Shown here in pieces: positions 11,550 through 22,009 of a stretch of 40,048 nucleotides of DNA. Where the stretch lies: positions 84,828 to 124,875 of the forward strand of contig NW_003135350.1 of NCBI RefSeq assembly GCF_000003605.2. The letters are read 5' to 3'. The stretch is from Saccoglossus kowalevskii (Eukaryota > Hemichordata > Enteropneusta > Harrimaniidae). The notes under the pieces were generated by a model. It saw only the letters and a list, made by a program, of their open reading frames with translations, did no database searches and had not been told where the DNA came from. The translations under genes were made by a program, and so were the position numbers. How positions within the stretch are numbered: position 1 is the stretch's first letter; every line of letters begins with the position of its first letter.

Positions 11550-13250
11550 GTGTCTAAAAAAAATCAGGGATGTTTTAGACTAACATGTGTTTGATTCTTT
11601 TTACGAGAAATTCAACTTTTTTTTATGAAACCATGATTGATTGCGAGAATATTAGTTCTCGGCAATAAAAAGTTGTTCCACTCAGTGTCGCGTCTAAACC
11701 ACTTTAATTTTCCAATTTTGACAAAAAACGGTCACCTACGACCTGAGCCAGTGACGCCACCCCATCATTATACATTAGTCACTTACTCGGCAATCGAATA
11801 GTAGCTGTAAGTTATGAGCAATCGTGGTAATCCAACAACATACTGCCCTTTGTTCTGAAATTGACAATAGCCTCGTTTATTAATGACTTGTCGTTTATTG
11901 TAGATATTAACCGTTGATTTTGATTACATTGTACAAAGGTGGAAGCGCCCACCCTCCGACGACTCATCTTGATGAATTCTGAATGTCAAACTTTACTGGG
12001 CTAATTCTCTTCAATTTGCACAACAAAACTTTTGTAATTCTCTTATTAAGGCTTAACTGATTCATAATATTTTTGGCGGTGAGTGAAGGGAGAAAGTTAA
12101 TCATCAAGAACAATAATTTATTATATCATTAATGTTGCTTTTAATCATCCTCTGTAATGTGAAGAAGCTTATAACAATGTCATTTAGTTGCAATCACACT
12201 ACACCATTGAAAGTTAAAATCTACCCTTTATAGCCATAACTGGATTTACTCCTAGTGTCGTCTTTGTTGTCTTCACATTGATTGTGAACCAATTTTGACA
12301 ACTAATTTCCATCTATTATGACTCAAAATAGTGTCTTTTTGTCACAAAAAAAGATCAGGTGTTTGTGGTTGTGACCAGGAAATGCTCACTAAGCATTGAT
12401 TTTCCAGTTTCCCTCATTATATTATAATTCTATTTTACTTTTGAAGTTATTTTTTTCGAAGAGGTGACTGGAAGAATTAACTTCATTATAATTTTTTTTA
12501 AAGCAAATATAACTTTATAATTATATTTGTGATTCTAGAACAAAATAGAAGTACATCTCCAAACAAGGTGTGTGCCAGCCGAAAATTTTTGTTTTCCTGA
12601 TTTTCACTGTGGATGAAAAAGCAACCAAACCAGCAGTATTGCGATATAAGCTCACTGTTTTGCCAACAATATTAATATCAGCTTACCATTACAAACTGTT
12701 ACATTTGAACTATCAATATTGCTACTTTGTTTGCAAAACGGTGATCTATATTGAAATACTGCAGGTTGAGTTTCTTTTTCTCGTTTGCAGTATCTATCCC
12801 TATCATGATCTGTTGATGTTATATTTTTTTACAAGTACACTTCTAGCACAACAAATTCTGTATTGTATTAGTTTTAGCCTATTGAAGTATTAAAAGTTGC
12901 ATTGATGCTATGCTTTTGTTCACTTTTAGTCATTCAAATATAATCATGCTTTTTATCGCAGACATATTTATCTGCTCACTGGGACACATAAAACTGAAAT
13001 ATTGTTTTTCCCAACAATAATTTCCATTGATAGTATATTAACGGATTTTCCATTTGGCGCCATTTGGTATGTGAATTCCTTTTTAATTGTCAATGAACAA
13101 AATAATAAAAGATGAATTCACTTACAATAATATTTGTATAGTACATATTCATTGTTTTGTTTATATTCATAAAATATGTGTATGTTATTTGGTATCTATA
13201 ATATATAATACATTTTTTTCATATTAAATGAAAAATTAATACGTGGTCTG
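11550..13250. other. AT-rich non-coding stretch
   Basis: No repeat or convincing exon seen. A plus-strand frame at 12570-12893 is rich in Y, F, L and C, as AT-rich non-coding DNA gives. Confidence 0.5.
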
Positions 13251-13255
13251 CAAGT

Positions 13256-13814
13256 TTGTTAATCAAATCTTTTTTTTCTTGCCCTTTCCCTGACCTTCCG
13301 TCAAAGATTTTCAGATTATTTGGTCTGTATCTTTCTAAAATTTCGATATTGAAAATTATGGAAATGTTTGCATCAAGGAAAAGTGGTTTGGTTTTTGCAG
13401 GAAAATGTGCTAATATAATAACATTTATCGTAAGCCCTCGTCCTGAATTGAGTTATAAAACATTACGGTACCACGGTCTGAATCACAATCGGTGGATACA
13501 ACACGTTGTAATAAAACCAAAAATACATCAAAAAAAACATGTGTCATGTGAATTTACCCAAATCTGATAGTCATTTCATTATCGTACATAAAACAGCGTG
13601 GCTGTGTGTCGTAATCTTGCGGTTTCATCGCCATCAAATTAAAATCCCTTTTTGTGTGTATTCCTTTTCCAAACAAGCCAGTATATGGGCTTTATTAGAT
13701 TTTCTACATAAGAAAATTAAATTTGTGGACTGCGTAGGTTATTGTCGGGTGCTCATAGCCATGGGATCATTTCCCGCATACACACTAACTCATTCTGTGC
13801 CTTTGTCGTATTAG
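13256..13814 (+). other. two overlapping plus-strand open frames before the gap
   Basis: Frames of 103 codons (13256-13567) and 91 codons (13539-13814) overlap by 29 nt in different phases. The region from about 13430 is less AT-rich than its flanks. Neither translation shows a domain I recognise, and the minus strand is also open in places (about 30 codons near 13440-13530). It could be part of a broken coding repeat interrupted by the gap, or chance. Confidence 0.18.
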
Positions 13815-13866
13815 TACGGATCATCACGTAAGGTCTGATTTGAACCACATAGCCATTTATTTGAGC

Positions 13867-14167
13867 NNNNNNNNNNNNNNNNNNNNNNNNNNNNNNNNNN
13901 NNNNNNNNNNNNNNNNNNNNNNNNNNNNNNNNNNNNNNNNNNNNNNNNNNNNNNNNNNNNNNNNNNNNNNNNNNNNNNNNNNNNNNNNNNNNNNNNNNNN
14001 NNNNNNNNNNNNNNNNNNNNNNNNNNNNNNNNNNNNNNNNNNNNNNNNNNNNNNNNNNNNNNNNNNNNNNNNNNNNNNNNNNNNNNNNNNNNNNNNNNNN
14101 NNNNNNNNNNNNNNNNNNNNNNNNNNNNNNNNNNNNNNNNNNNNNNNNNNNNNNNNNNNNNNNNNNN
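13867..14167. other. assembly gap (301 N)
   Basis: A run of 301 N. The 163-codon open frame that spans it is an artefact of reading through N. Confidence 0.99.
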
Positions 14168-14331
14168 TTCAGGTAGCTATGTTCACGTTCAAAACAGATA
14201 ACAGACTTATGAATGTTGTGTCTAATAAAATAAACTCATTAAAAAAAACCCTGAGAAACATGTATAACTTATGCTCTCACAACAAGTTTCTGAATTTAAA
14301 ACCTAGTGAATATGCTCGTATATCGGTATAA
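14168..14331 (+). CDS. partial open frame at the gap edge
   Basis: Immediately after the gap the plus strand is open for 54 codons to a TAA. A ttcag at the gap border could be an acceptor, with the frame then reading VAMFTFKTDNRLMNVV and ending KFLNLKPSEYARISV. The composition is basic and helical. The 5' part is lost in the gap. A donor-like TCG|gtataa near the end would make it an internal exon. No family is recognised. Confidence 0.25.
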
Positions 14332-14339
14332 AAATACCA

Positions 14340-14970
14340 TCGTTTTAAAGTCAGAAGAGAACAACTCATACTAAAAATTTCAGCAAGCAAGCTTTGACAA
14401 CAAATTATATACCGATAGATACAGGTAAATTGCCTCACAATAAAAAATGGTAGCATTCAGGTGAGCTTTGCAGCCAGGAGCAGAATGCAACCTTGTTAGA
14501 GATTTTATACATCCATGTCTGCCGTTTTAATCACATAATATTTCAAACCTGACAGATCACTGAGGGCCAAGTAACAAAAATTGACCACATAAATCTGACC
14601 AACTGACAATGTCCAATAAAAAAACAACAACATGTTTCTATGAATACAATTTTGAAATTATCATTTTGTGGGACTATTCTTTTTGCGGCATTTTCGTTTT
14701 TGTTTTGCTAAATGGTGGACCATATTTTATTTTATCTTCATACACTTATCTAAATAGTTTTTCATCCAATTTTTCTGTGTAAATATATTTTACCACAATT
14801 TCACTAACTTTTGAATTATAATTCTGCATTTGCAAAAATAGACTAAATATATCGTTTTTTACTGATTAGGATCATAACCTATAGATAAATGGCTGATTAT
14901 CCACGGATCAATATCACAAAAAATAATTAACGAAAAATGACAGCAGCAGTGACAAGGTTAATCACAATAA
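14340..14970. other. AT-rich stretch, splice-like motifs only
   Basis: Contains a plus-strand aaaatttcag / GATACAG|gtaaat pair at 14384-14424 with one open frame, and a further CAG|gtgagc at about 14460. These are too short to call. Confidence 0.4.
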
Positions 14971-14977
14971 CACTTAC

Positions 14978-15031
14978 TGCATAGTTGAAGTTGACCAGCT
15001 GATTGTATCATAGCACCACTATATTTCACCA
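14978..15031 (-). CDS. candidate 54-nt exon with strong splice sites
   Basis: On the minus strand, acattgttttctcccaag (acceptor) and ATGCA|gtaagtg (ideal donor) bound 54 nt with a single open frame: two bases, then VKYSGAMIQSAGQLQLC, then one base. The length is a multiple of three. The acceptor tract lies just inside the neighbouring 20-bp tandem repeat block. It is not directly phase-compatible with the candidates at 16700-16562 or 11525-11508, so an intervening exon (perhaps in the gap) would be needed. No family is recognised. Confidence 0.32.
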
Positions 15032-15049
15032 CTTGGGAGAAAACAATGT

Positions 15050-15109
15050 CGCTTCCTGTCCCACAATGCCACTTCCTGTCCCACAATGCCACTTCCTTTC
15101 CCACAATGC
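15050..15109. repeat. 20-bp tandem repeat, three copies
   Basis: Three head-to-tail copies of CACTTCCTGTCCCACAATGC at exactly 20-bp spacing, with one substitution each in the first and third. Each unit carries CCCACAATGC, the complement of the GCATTGTGGG motif found at 16596, 18695 and 38284-38497, next to an ETS-like CTTCCTG (changed to CTTCCTT in copy 3). Confidence 0.95.
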
Positions 15110-15158
15110 CAGATCCCTGCTGGCCCTTTGCATGATGCATGAGGTTTATTCTATGCCA

Positions 15159-15368
15159 TACTGTGGAATACTTTATTTTCGCTGTAATTAATTTTCACTG
15201 AAAAGGCTTTTTGGGTGTTTTGTAGAATTTATTTTCACCAATTTTTGATGAGTTTAATGTGAAATATAGGAAAAAAAGTATATTCGCTGGATTTTATTTT
15301 CACGGAATCATCCCTTCAGCGAAAATAGCAAAAATAAATTCTAAGCGAAAATAAAGTATTCTACAGTA
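15159..15368. mobile_element. TA-flanked miniature inverted-repeat element, family 1
   Basis: A 206-bp element between TA dinucleotides. The left end CTGTGGAATACTTTATTTTC matches the reverse complement of the right end (CTGTAGAATACTTTATTTTC), with one mismatch over the first 23 bases. TA flanks and short TIRs fit a non-autonomous Tc1/mariner-like element. The interior holds further copies of TTTATTTTC. It encodes nothing. A partial copy lies at 29411-29471. Confidence 0.85.
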
Positions 15369-15871
15369 TTCTGCTTGAACAATGCTGGAGTTGTATGATG
15401 CAAAGGAAATTACCAATTTTGGAAAGTACAGAATCTCTTTAAAACCCATAATTGCATTTAGTTCCTGTGATACATAATTATTAATGATATCTGCTTTTGT
15501 GCCTGGATTTGAAAAATTTCACAAAACATCCACTCGCATAGTAATTTGGTGTTCTTCTAAAATAACACAACAGATATGATATAATTATACTGGTAACATT
15601 TTTGTCAATAACAATTTCCAATTTAAGACATACTTCTGCTACCTGCTGTGAACAGTTTACTTTCGCTGCAAGGAATTTGTTGCAATTTGGTGAATTTATG
15701 TTATTTGGGATGACAACAGTGAGACTGCACTGCTAAAAATTTTGTGATTTTCCCTGATGCATGAACTTACAACAGATTACAGTGTTCCCAAAATATAAAA
15801 AAAAAACTAGCTTTCTATAATCCTGAATTTAATAGCTCTAGGTAGAGGGATAATTGTGGAAAAAAACGGTA

Positions 15872-16055
15872 TACCGTAAAATCTGTATTAGAAGCCGCAT
15901 CCCTAATAGAAGTCGCACCCATTCTTTTTAAACAATTGGGAGCCAAAAAATCATCATTTCTCATATGTGTAGATGTTCTAATAGAAGCCGCACCCCCTCT
16001 ATTGGATTGTACCATTTTAATAGAAGCCGCGGTTTCTAATACAGATTTTACAGTA
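15872..16055. mobile_element. TA-flanked miniature inverted-repeat element, family 2
   Basis: A 180-bp element between TA dinucleotides. The ends CCGTAAAATCTGTATTAGAA and (reverse complement) CTGTAAAATCTGTATTAGAA differ at two positions over 25 bases. Inside are four copies of TWATAGAAGYCGC (15887, 15904, 15978, 16017), so the TIR-proximal motif is also tandemly repeated. Fits a non-autonomous Tc1/mariner-like element. Confidence 0.85.
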
Positions 16056-16260
16056 GTACCGGTATGTGTGCATTACATAAGTGTACTTCATGGCATTTGT
16101 TGAACCATGGTGTTTGTGTTGAGAGAGAGGAGGCAGTTGTATAAGACGATGTATTGACCATTCTCTCCATAATAGCATTATCATGTGTGACAATTAAACA
16201 GTACCAGTATAAGACTATGTAAAAAGTTCAATGTCAAGTAATTAGGACACTTTCTGTATG

Positions 16261-16608
16261 ACCTCGTGATGCATTCTGGATAATATATGCAAATGTTTAC
16301 AATTCTGTACATGTAATATGATCTCATGATGCATTGTGGATAATATAAGCAAATAATTATGGATACATGACATGAAATTTGATCAGCTTTCTGTGATGCA
16401 TTATGGGTAGTGTATGCAATTGTTTATACAAACATTCCCCCACATGATACAGTTTATATATTTCTTACAAATATTTGTTTTTAATCCATATATTGAATTT
16501 GATAATTTCATATATGACGTGCATTATGGGTAATCATGTTTTTCACAAATACTTATCTTACATAGAATTGATATGGAACATGAAATTGATGTGATGCATT
16601 GTGGGTAG
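16261..16608. repeat. degenerate ~60-bp tandem repeat with GATGCATTRTGG motif
   Basis: Five copies of a GATGCATT(A/G/C)TGG(A/G)TA motif at 16268, 16328, 16395, 16520 and 16593. The first two units align over 60 bp and the spacing then drifts (67, about 2x62, 73). Copy 1 is followed by ATGCAAAT, an octamer. Copies 2 and 3 have decayed versions. This is an old minisatellite or a clustered binding site. Confidence 0.75.
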
Positions 16609-16700
16609 TAGTTGCTGAATTCCCATTTTCTGTCACAACTATATTATCTAATGTATTTTCATCATGATTAGCGTAACATTTTGGCCTGAAACTGCACGTC
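16562..16700 (-). CDS. candidate exon overlapping the degenerate repeat
   Basis: On the minus strand an excellent acceptor (cttgtcccgttctcccctag) is followed by 139 nt to a donor CTAT|gtaaga. One base is followed by 46 open codons: TCSFRPKCYANHDENTLDNI and, at the end, NASHQFHVPYQFY. The last third overlaps the GCATTGTGGG motif at 16596-16605, so the region could equally be plain repeat. N/H/T-rich composition, no family recognised. Confidence 0.25.
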
Positions 16701-16759
16701 CTAGGGGAGAACGGGACAAGAAAAGACGTAATTGAGACAGTATTGTTCACTAGCTTCGA

Positions 16760-18680
16760 TTGATTTTAACCCAAGTTGACACGCAATATATTAAATTATT
16801 CTGGCCAAACGAACACAACTATGACATAGTGAGTTATGCATCTTAAGTACCTGGAGTAATTAGTTTTAACAAATCAAAATTGAATAGTTATGAAATGTTT
16901 CTTTATTTCACAATCTGTGAAATTGTGGCTGCCTAGCTTGACATATTCACAATTCCTAATGTTCGTTGTTTCATTTCCTAGATTTCACTGCAAGTAAAGT
17001 GAATTTTCCCGGTCACAAAAATTGAAATTTGTCTTTTAAATATTCTATATTAACAATACAAAGTAACCAAATTTGATCAAATTGTTCCAATTAATGAGAA
17101 AATTCTGAATAAAATAGTAATACATGTATTTTGTGCATCAGAAACACTGAAGAACATTCATTTTGGCATTGAATTGGTTTTTTTCTTCTTTCTTCTTTAT
17201 ATTTTGTATTTATTACTTTTAATTAAAAAGTGTGTATACGTGCAAACAACTATCAAATACGGTAGTTTCTTTTGTACAATATTAATATTATAAACTTATT
17301 ATGCTGTTATTTTTTCTAATAAATATTACATTAACATGTCTGCCTACTTGGTAAATTATAATGAATCTTTTTTTTCCCTTCTCTATTGCAAAGTACACAT
17401 AGTTTAATAATGTACCATGATTACATTTTTTACTTTGAGTCACAAAATACTGTTGTTCAGGGGTTGTCTTTAGTCATCTTCAAACTCCTTGACAGTCTTC
17501 TTCTGTACTTCTGCTCAATTTCTTTGATCATCAGGTCGGAAAATCTGTTTTGTTCACAAAAAAATAAATGTAATTGGATTTCAAGAAAAAAAAACAACAT
17601 TCTTGATGTGTCAGCTGGCGTTGTTGAATAGGCATCTGGTGTTTTATTAGCTAAAGTCAAAGGTCTTTTATGGATTTAGTTTTAAATAGTGAGTGCTGCT
17701 TGTGTCTGCATCTGTGGAAAAACTCTTCCTATGTTAATACTTAGGACTAATTGATGCCGGAGAGACCAAGTTTTGAGTGATCTCGCGACTTCAGTTAACA
17801 CGTGGGTTAAGAGATGGTTGCACTTCGAATATTTCCAATAAATGCCACAGTTGAGACGAGAAGCTAATTATTAGGTCTTTTCACAGCAAGCTGCTCAATT
17901 TAAGTCACCTCTGAAACAGAACTCATCCTGATCGCTGCAAGGCTTTGAAGGCTATTTGAGTCTACGATAATGATAGAATTATGATGCTGAAAGGATATTC
18001 AAAATGACGATATTAAAGCTTAAAGTCGTAACTTAGCTTGCGGTTAAAACATAGTATTAATGTTTTTTTTATTTTGCTCTACAACATCATGTAAAATGAG
18101 AGGAAAAAAAACGGGGAGATCAGATTTTGGTAATTTGTGTGAGTGATATGGGTGTAATTTAAAGCAAAATCCTGTCTTGGCGTCAGCTTCAGTTATCTGG
18201 GGTGGAATCGTTGTCTCCATGTATAAGCTTTATCAGAGGCAAGAGGGAAATCGAAAACGTGAGTAGTGATTTGAGAGTTGATATATGGCAAACAAGACGG
18301 TAGTAGAGTTGTAGGCAATGCAAACATGTAATGTGTTGTCTTCACGTTTGTTTTGCCATTATATATTTGTGCAAGTACTTTGGATTCTTTTCTCGGCTTG
18401 CTGCCTATGTGACCTTTTGGGTTGCTTGTTAACTGCTGCGCATTCCGCATTCACTATCAGTACTTTCAGCGATTTTCTGCCTTTGCAAGTTTCTCAAAAA
18501 AAAAAAAAAAATATTTCTGCCAGATTGAACCTAATTTTTAACACGGCATTCTGTCACATTTTTGATGCTGAATTAAATCATCTATTGCCGCCATGGAAAC
18601 CATGTGATGTATTTCGTTAACTGCAAAGGTACAGACTTATTTAGAAGTGTGAGGTATACTGGATGACAGAGATTAGTTGT
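16760..18680. other. AT-rich stretch, one conserved-element-like patch
   Basis: No exon or repeat is convincing. 17740-18030 is compositionally even and packed with binding-site-like words (TAACACGTGGGTTAA, CTAATTATTAG), unlike its flanks. A 16-A run lies at 18496-18511. Confidence 0.4.
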
Positions 18681-18694
18681 GCAGTATATGGTAG

Positions 18695-18704
18695 GCATTG
18701 TGGG
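18695..18704. promoter_or_regulatory. isolated GCATTGTGGG motif
   Basis: A single exact copy of the 10-mer found in the clusters at 15060, 16398-16605 and 38213-38497. It resembles the ZNF143/Staf core in reverse orientation. Confidence 0.35.
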
Positions 18705-19241
18705 ATATTTCTTTCTTTTTCAAATTGTACCTGCTGCCCTTGATACGTGTGTCTAATTTTCCTGTTCATACCTAATTTATTTACGGACTTACAGATTAAA
18801 ACATGTTATCTGGCGAAAACTGATCACCCAGTGGCATATTATTGAAGGATTTCTGGAGTTCATGAATAAAAACACAATAGTCAGTATGTTTTTGTGAGTC
18901 CACGGTAATATATAATTTTAGCAATTGTTATTTAAAAAATGAACAAATTTCCATTAATATTTTATTTTTGCAAATACTGAGTTTGAATCAGGACCTGGGC
19001 TAATGCTAACTGATATCAAATAATTCTTAAGTGCACTCCTGTTGAACATGTTATTGCGATGAAAAATTTTTTTTTTTTATTATTTATCTGTGAAAATAAA
19101 ATCTGTAAAACTATAGTTTGCGTTTTTTTCGCAAAAATTAAATGTCTTTTATGTCGGACATGCACACATACTGGTTTGCAGAAAGGCAAACAAATAATAA
19201 CACTCTATGCTGACCAAAAACATATAATGAAATCAACCTTG

Positions 19242-19253
19242 CCCCCCCCCCCC
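19242..19253. repeat. C12 homopolymer
   Basis: Twelve consecutive C, unusual in this AT-rich window. Confidence 0.95.
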
Positions 19254-19433
19254 AAAAAGAAGCTTTTCCTTGTCATCTCAAGGAAAATTAAAAAATGCTG
19301 TGGTGAGGCAGTTTAAATTTGTTTGTTTCGTTTTCAGAATATTCAATGCCACAAGAAAAAAATATAGGTTCAGTGACAAAACAAAAAACAAACATTTTCC
19401 TATTTGACCGTATGGGTACACTTCATTATTGCC

Positions 19434-19452
19434 AAAAAAAAAAAAAAAAAAA
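19434..19452. repeat. A19 homopolymer
   Basis: Nineteen consecutive A. It could be the tail of an old retroposed copy, but no matching body or target duplication is visible. Confidence 0.95.
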
Positions 19453-19605
19453 GTGGGACGCGCACGTTTTTTTTTGTTGTAGGTCAAAATTATTGACTGA
19501 AAAATTCGGATTGTGTTTTTTATTGAATACTCTAATCAAGATTAAATATTTGGAATATAAATCTTTCGTTCTTAAAATTGCTGTCAATCTTAAAATCAAT
19601 CTTAC

Positions 19606-19656
19606 CTCATAATGTTGATATAGAGTTATATTGATGATATTGACTGAACAACTGTG
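19606..19656 (-). CDS. candidate 51-nt exon with strong splice sites
   Basis: On the minus strand tcatcttttggcatttacag (acceptor) and TATGAG|gtaagat (ideal donor) bound 51 nt. Only phase 0 is open: HSCSVNIINITLYQHYE. Phase is 0 at both ends, so it could be skipped without a frameshift. It lies downstream of the open frame at 20118-19834, which ends in a stop, so both cannot be in one linear mRNA unless that frame is not used. No family is recognised. Confidence 0.28.
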
Positions 19657-19833
19657 CTGTAAATGCCAAAAGATGATGAGTTTTTAACTTTTCATAAATT
19701 TATAAATAGATTAGTATTACATTAATGGCTTGCAGGGCATCCTGTCTTTCCAAATGGTGCAGAAATCCTGCAATTGCATAATGAGGATTTTTTTTTTATC
19801 GTAAAACCTTCATTGGGTAAATCGGACTAGGGA

Positions 19834-20118
19834 TTATTCTGTTATATAGTGTGCATAGAATGGATTGTCTTCTTTTAGGCAACATCGTGATTGGGTAAGG
19901 TGTAGTGATTGAAGCAGCTGTATTTTATCATCATTGTCGTCAACATTCGCATCCTCATCTTTGTTGCTGTTGCTTTGACAGTTTTCAGTAAATCGGTCGA
20001 AACTTTGGATTGTTGATGAAGAGTTATAGTTATTATAAGTGTTTGACGTACAGCCAGTTGAACATTCACTTGTTGTAGAGAATGTACCATTGTACGGTTG
20101 CCGTAACTCGTAAGGATT
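19834..20118 (-). CDS. candidate terminal exon, Asn/Ser/Asp-rich carboxyl end
   Basis: Directly after a TAG that doubles as an acceptor (ttattaaagttag), the minus strand is open for 94 codons to a TAA. The peptide begins NPYELRQPYNGTFSTTSECS, has an Asn/Ser-rich middle and an acidic stretch (KDEDANVDDNDD), and ends CCLKEDNPFYAHYITE. That reads like a disordered carboxyl tail. A CTAAC branch-like motif lies about 25-30 nt upstream, but the pyrimidine tract is poor. A competing frame of 87 codons is open on the same strand (20138-19875). No family is recognised. Confidence 0.3.
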   Translation of the reverse strand, partial: NPYELRQPYNGTFSTTSECSTGCTSNTYNNYNSSSTIQSFDRFTENCQSNSNKDEDANVDDNDDKIQLLQSLHLTQSRCCLKEDNPFYAHYITE

Positions 20119-20867
20119 CTAACTTTAATAAAGATCAATTTTGGGTTAGCATCACATTCTCAATTTATCTATGTACATGTACCATGTTTATTCTATTAGA
20201 AGCACATATGTAAATATATAAAAATTGTAGTATATGTGATTACGTAAATAACAGAGTTGTAACTTTTCGATTCAAGAGATTATTACAATTTGATAAATTC
20301 TGATCAAATACTCCCAGTCTGTATAAATCTTTATATTTACAGAAATTTGTCTCTTTAAAATAAAAGCAGTATTTTATAACTGAAAATTTTAAATTTATGT
20401 AGATAAGATCTCACTTAAAGATTCAGAAAGAAAATGATGTGATTCATCAGATTTTCTTGTTATGTAATCTCAGAAGAAGCTGATGTCCGCCATCATTTCT
20501 ATTTAATAAGCACTTAAAAATGCTTCATCTAAAAATCAAATCTAACCTTGAAATTTATTGATTATGCCAACTGTATATTTGTTAAAACCAGAGAAATAAA
20601 AGTGTGAAAGTCAACATTCTGTCTTGGGGAGATGTGCAATTTATAGGGTGTGGTTGGTTTGTTTGATTTCTGAGACTCATTTATTTCAGAGTCTAGCTGT
20701 GCACTATCGAATAAACATGTGATGCCTTACAAAAGTGACACGCCCGCTATGGATATAAAGGCCTTAATTACATTAATCGTTTTAAAAACTAAATTGTAGC
20801 TACTTAGCTGCATTTTTTTTCTTCACAAAATTGGCTTGTATTTTTCCCAATTTTACATTTCATTTAC

Positions 20868-20913
20868 CTCGTAAGCAATGTAATTGTGCAGGAATAATAT
20901 CTCCCTTTCCCAG
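20868..20913 (-). CDS. candidate 46-nt exon with strong splice sites
   Basis: On the minus strand ggctcttttgttcactcag (acceptor) and ACGAG|gtaaatg (good donor) bound 46 nt. All three frames are open, so the phase is undecided. Reading one base then WEREILFLHNYIAYE would join the 20118-19834 frame in phase. It lies in a compositionally even patch (20890-21060). A pseudo-exon is possible. Confidence 0.25.
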
Positions 20914-21224
20914 CTGAGTGAACAAAAGAGCCTACAGGTCAACTGGCAGACGTGATTTCCTCTGAGTTTGCATACTGACTTCCAGCACAGGATAGGTTAG
21001 CCTGTCTGCTTTAATAACCTTACAATTTGCTATTCTTCCGTCTTTAACATGCTTTGGCAATATAGATGAATGCTCTCTTTTTTTTTTTTAAATAAAACAC
21101 TCCTTGCATATGGGAATATGTTAACAAATTTCAGTCCCTCGTGTGTTTATCTCAGCAAGTCTGGGTTTCTGTTTTCTTCTCTAAAACCGGAGGCCAAATG
21201 AACCATGAACATTGTTTGGGTTAC

Positions 21225-21373
21225 AGAGGTCTTTATTAGAGCTTATAAGTTTTTATTGGAGGTATTTATAGAGGTATTTATAGAGATATAGTATATATAG
21301 AGGTATTTATTAGAGGTTTTTCATTAGAGTTCTTAATCAGTGGTGTTTATTCAAGGTATTTATGTCTTTAATG
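21225..21373. repeat. degenerate ~13-bp minisatellite
   Basis: About ten imperfect head-to-tail units of AGAGGTATTTATT with insertions, e.g. AGAGGTCTTTATT, AGAGGTATTTAT, AGTGGTGTTTATT. Confidence 0.85.
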
Positions 21374-22009
21374 ACTTCATGCAATCAGTGGAGAAAGGAA
21401 TGCCAAATGATCTAGTTTGATATGTTTTCATTTCATATATGGTTCATTTTAGACAGGTTTTACTAAAGTTTATTAAAGGGGCATATGCTGCATTTTAATA
21501 AAATTTTCATATTGTCAGTTTCATGTACTTTTACATTGACCATATAAGGGTCGCATGCCAGAGTAATATTGTTCACTAAAACACAGTAATTGGCTCCAAA
21601 GTACGAGTATATGGTTAATGTGGAAATAAATGACTTTTGTTGATAGTTGTATTTGTGGTTTTTCTTTCTATTGCATTTTGCTCAATGGTAACGATTTAAT
21701 GATGTATTTCTTTGTTCATGTTGACACAGTAATGCTATTAGAGTATAATAGACAGGTTTAAACTGAACATGTAAGTATTGCTCATGTTCATGTGATTGGT
21801 CTTGATTACTCATTTCCCGTATTATGACTGAAACATGAACTCTATATTGATTATTGCAGTTCTTGTTTGGAGGGAAGTGTTTTTGTTAAAACATTCAAAT
21901 TTTATTCAGAAAACAAATATATTTCTGGGTAGGAGATTTTTTTATGGTCTGATCACAGAGGAGGTGTCTGATATCACTCTGATAATATTAATAAGCAGCT
22001 GCATAGAAC

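Noticed and set aside
13840-14331. 163-codon open frame
   Set aside because: About 100 of its codons are N from the assembly gap. Only the part after 14168 is real sequence.
19059-19612. Overlapping open frames on both strands
   Set aside because: Built on A, T and C homopolymers. Lysine/phenylalanine runs, no splice context.
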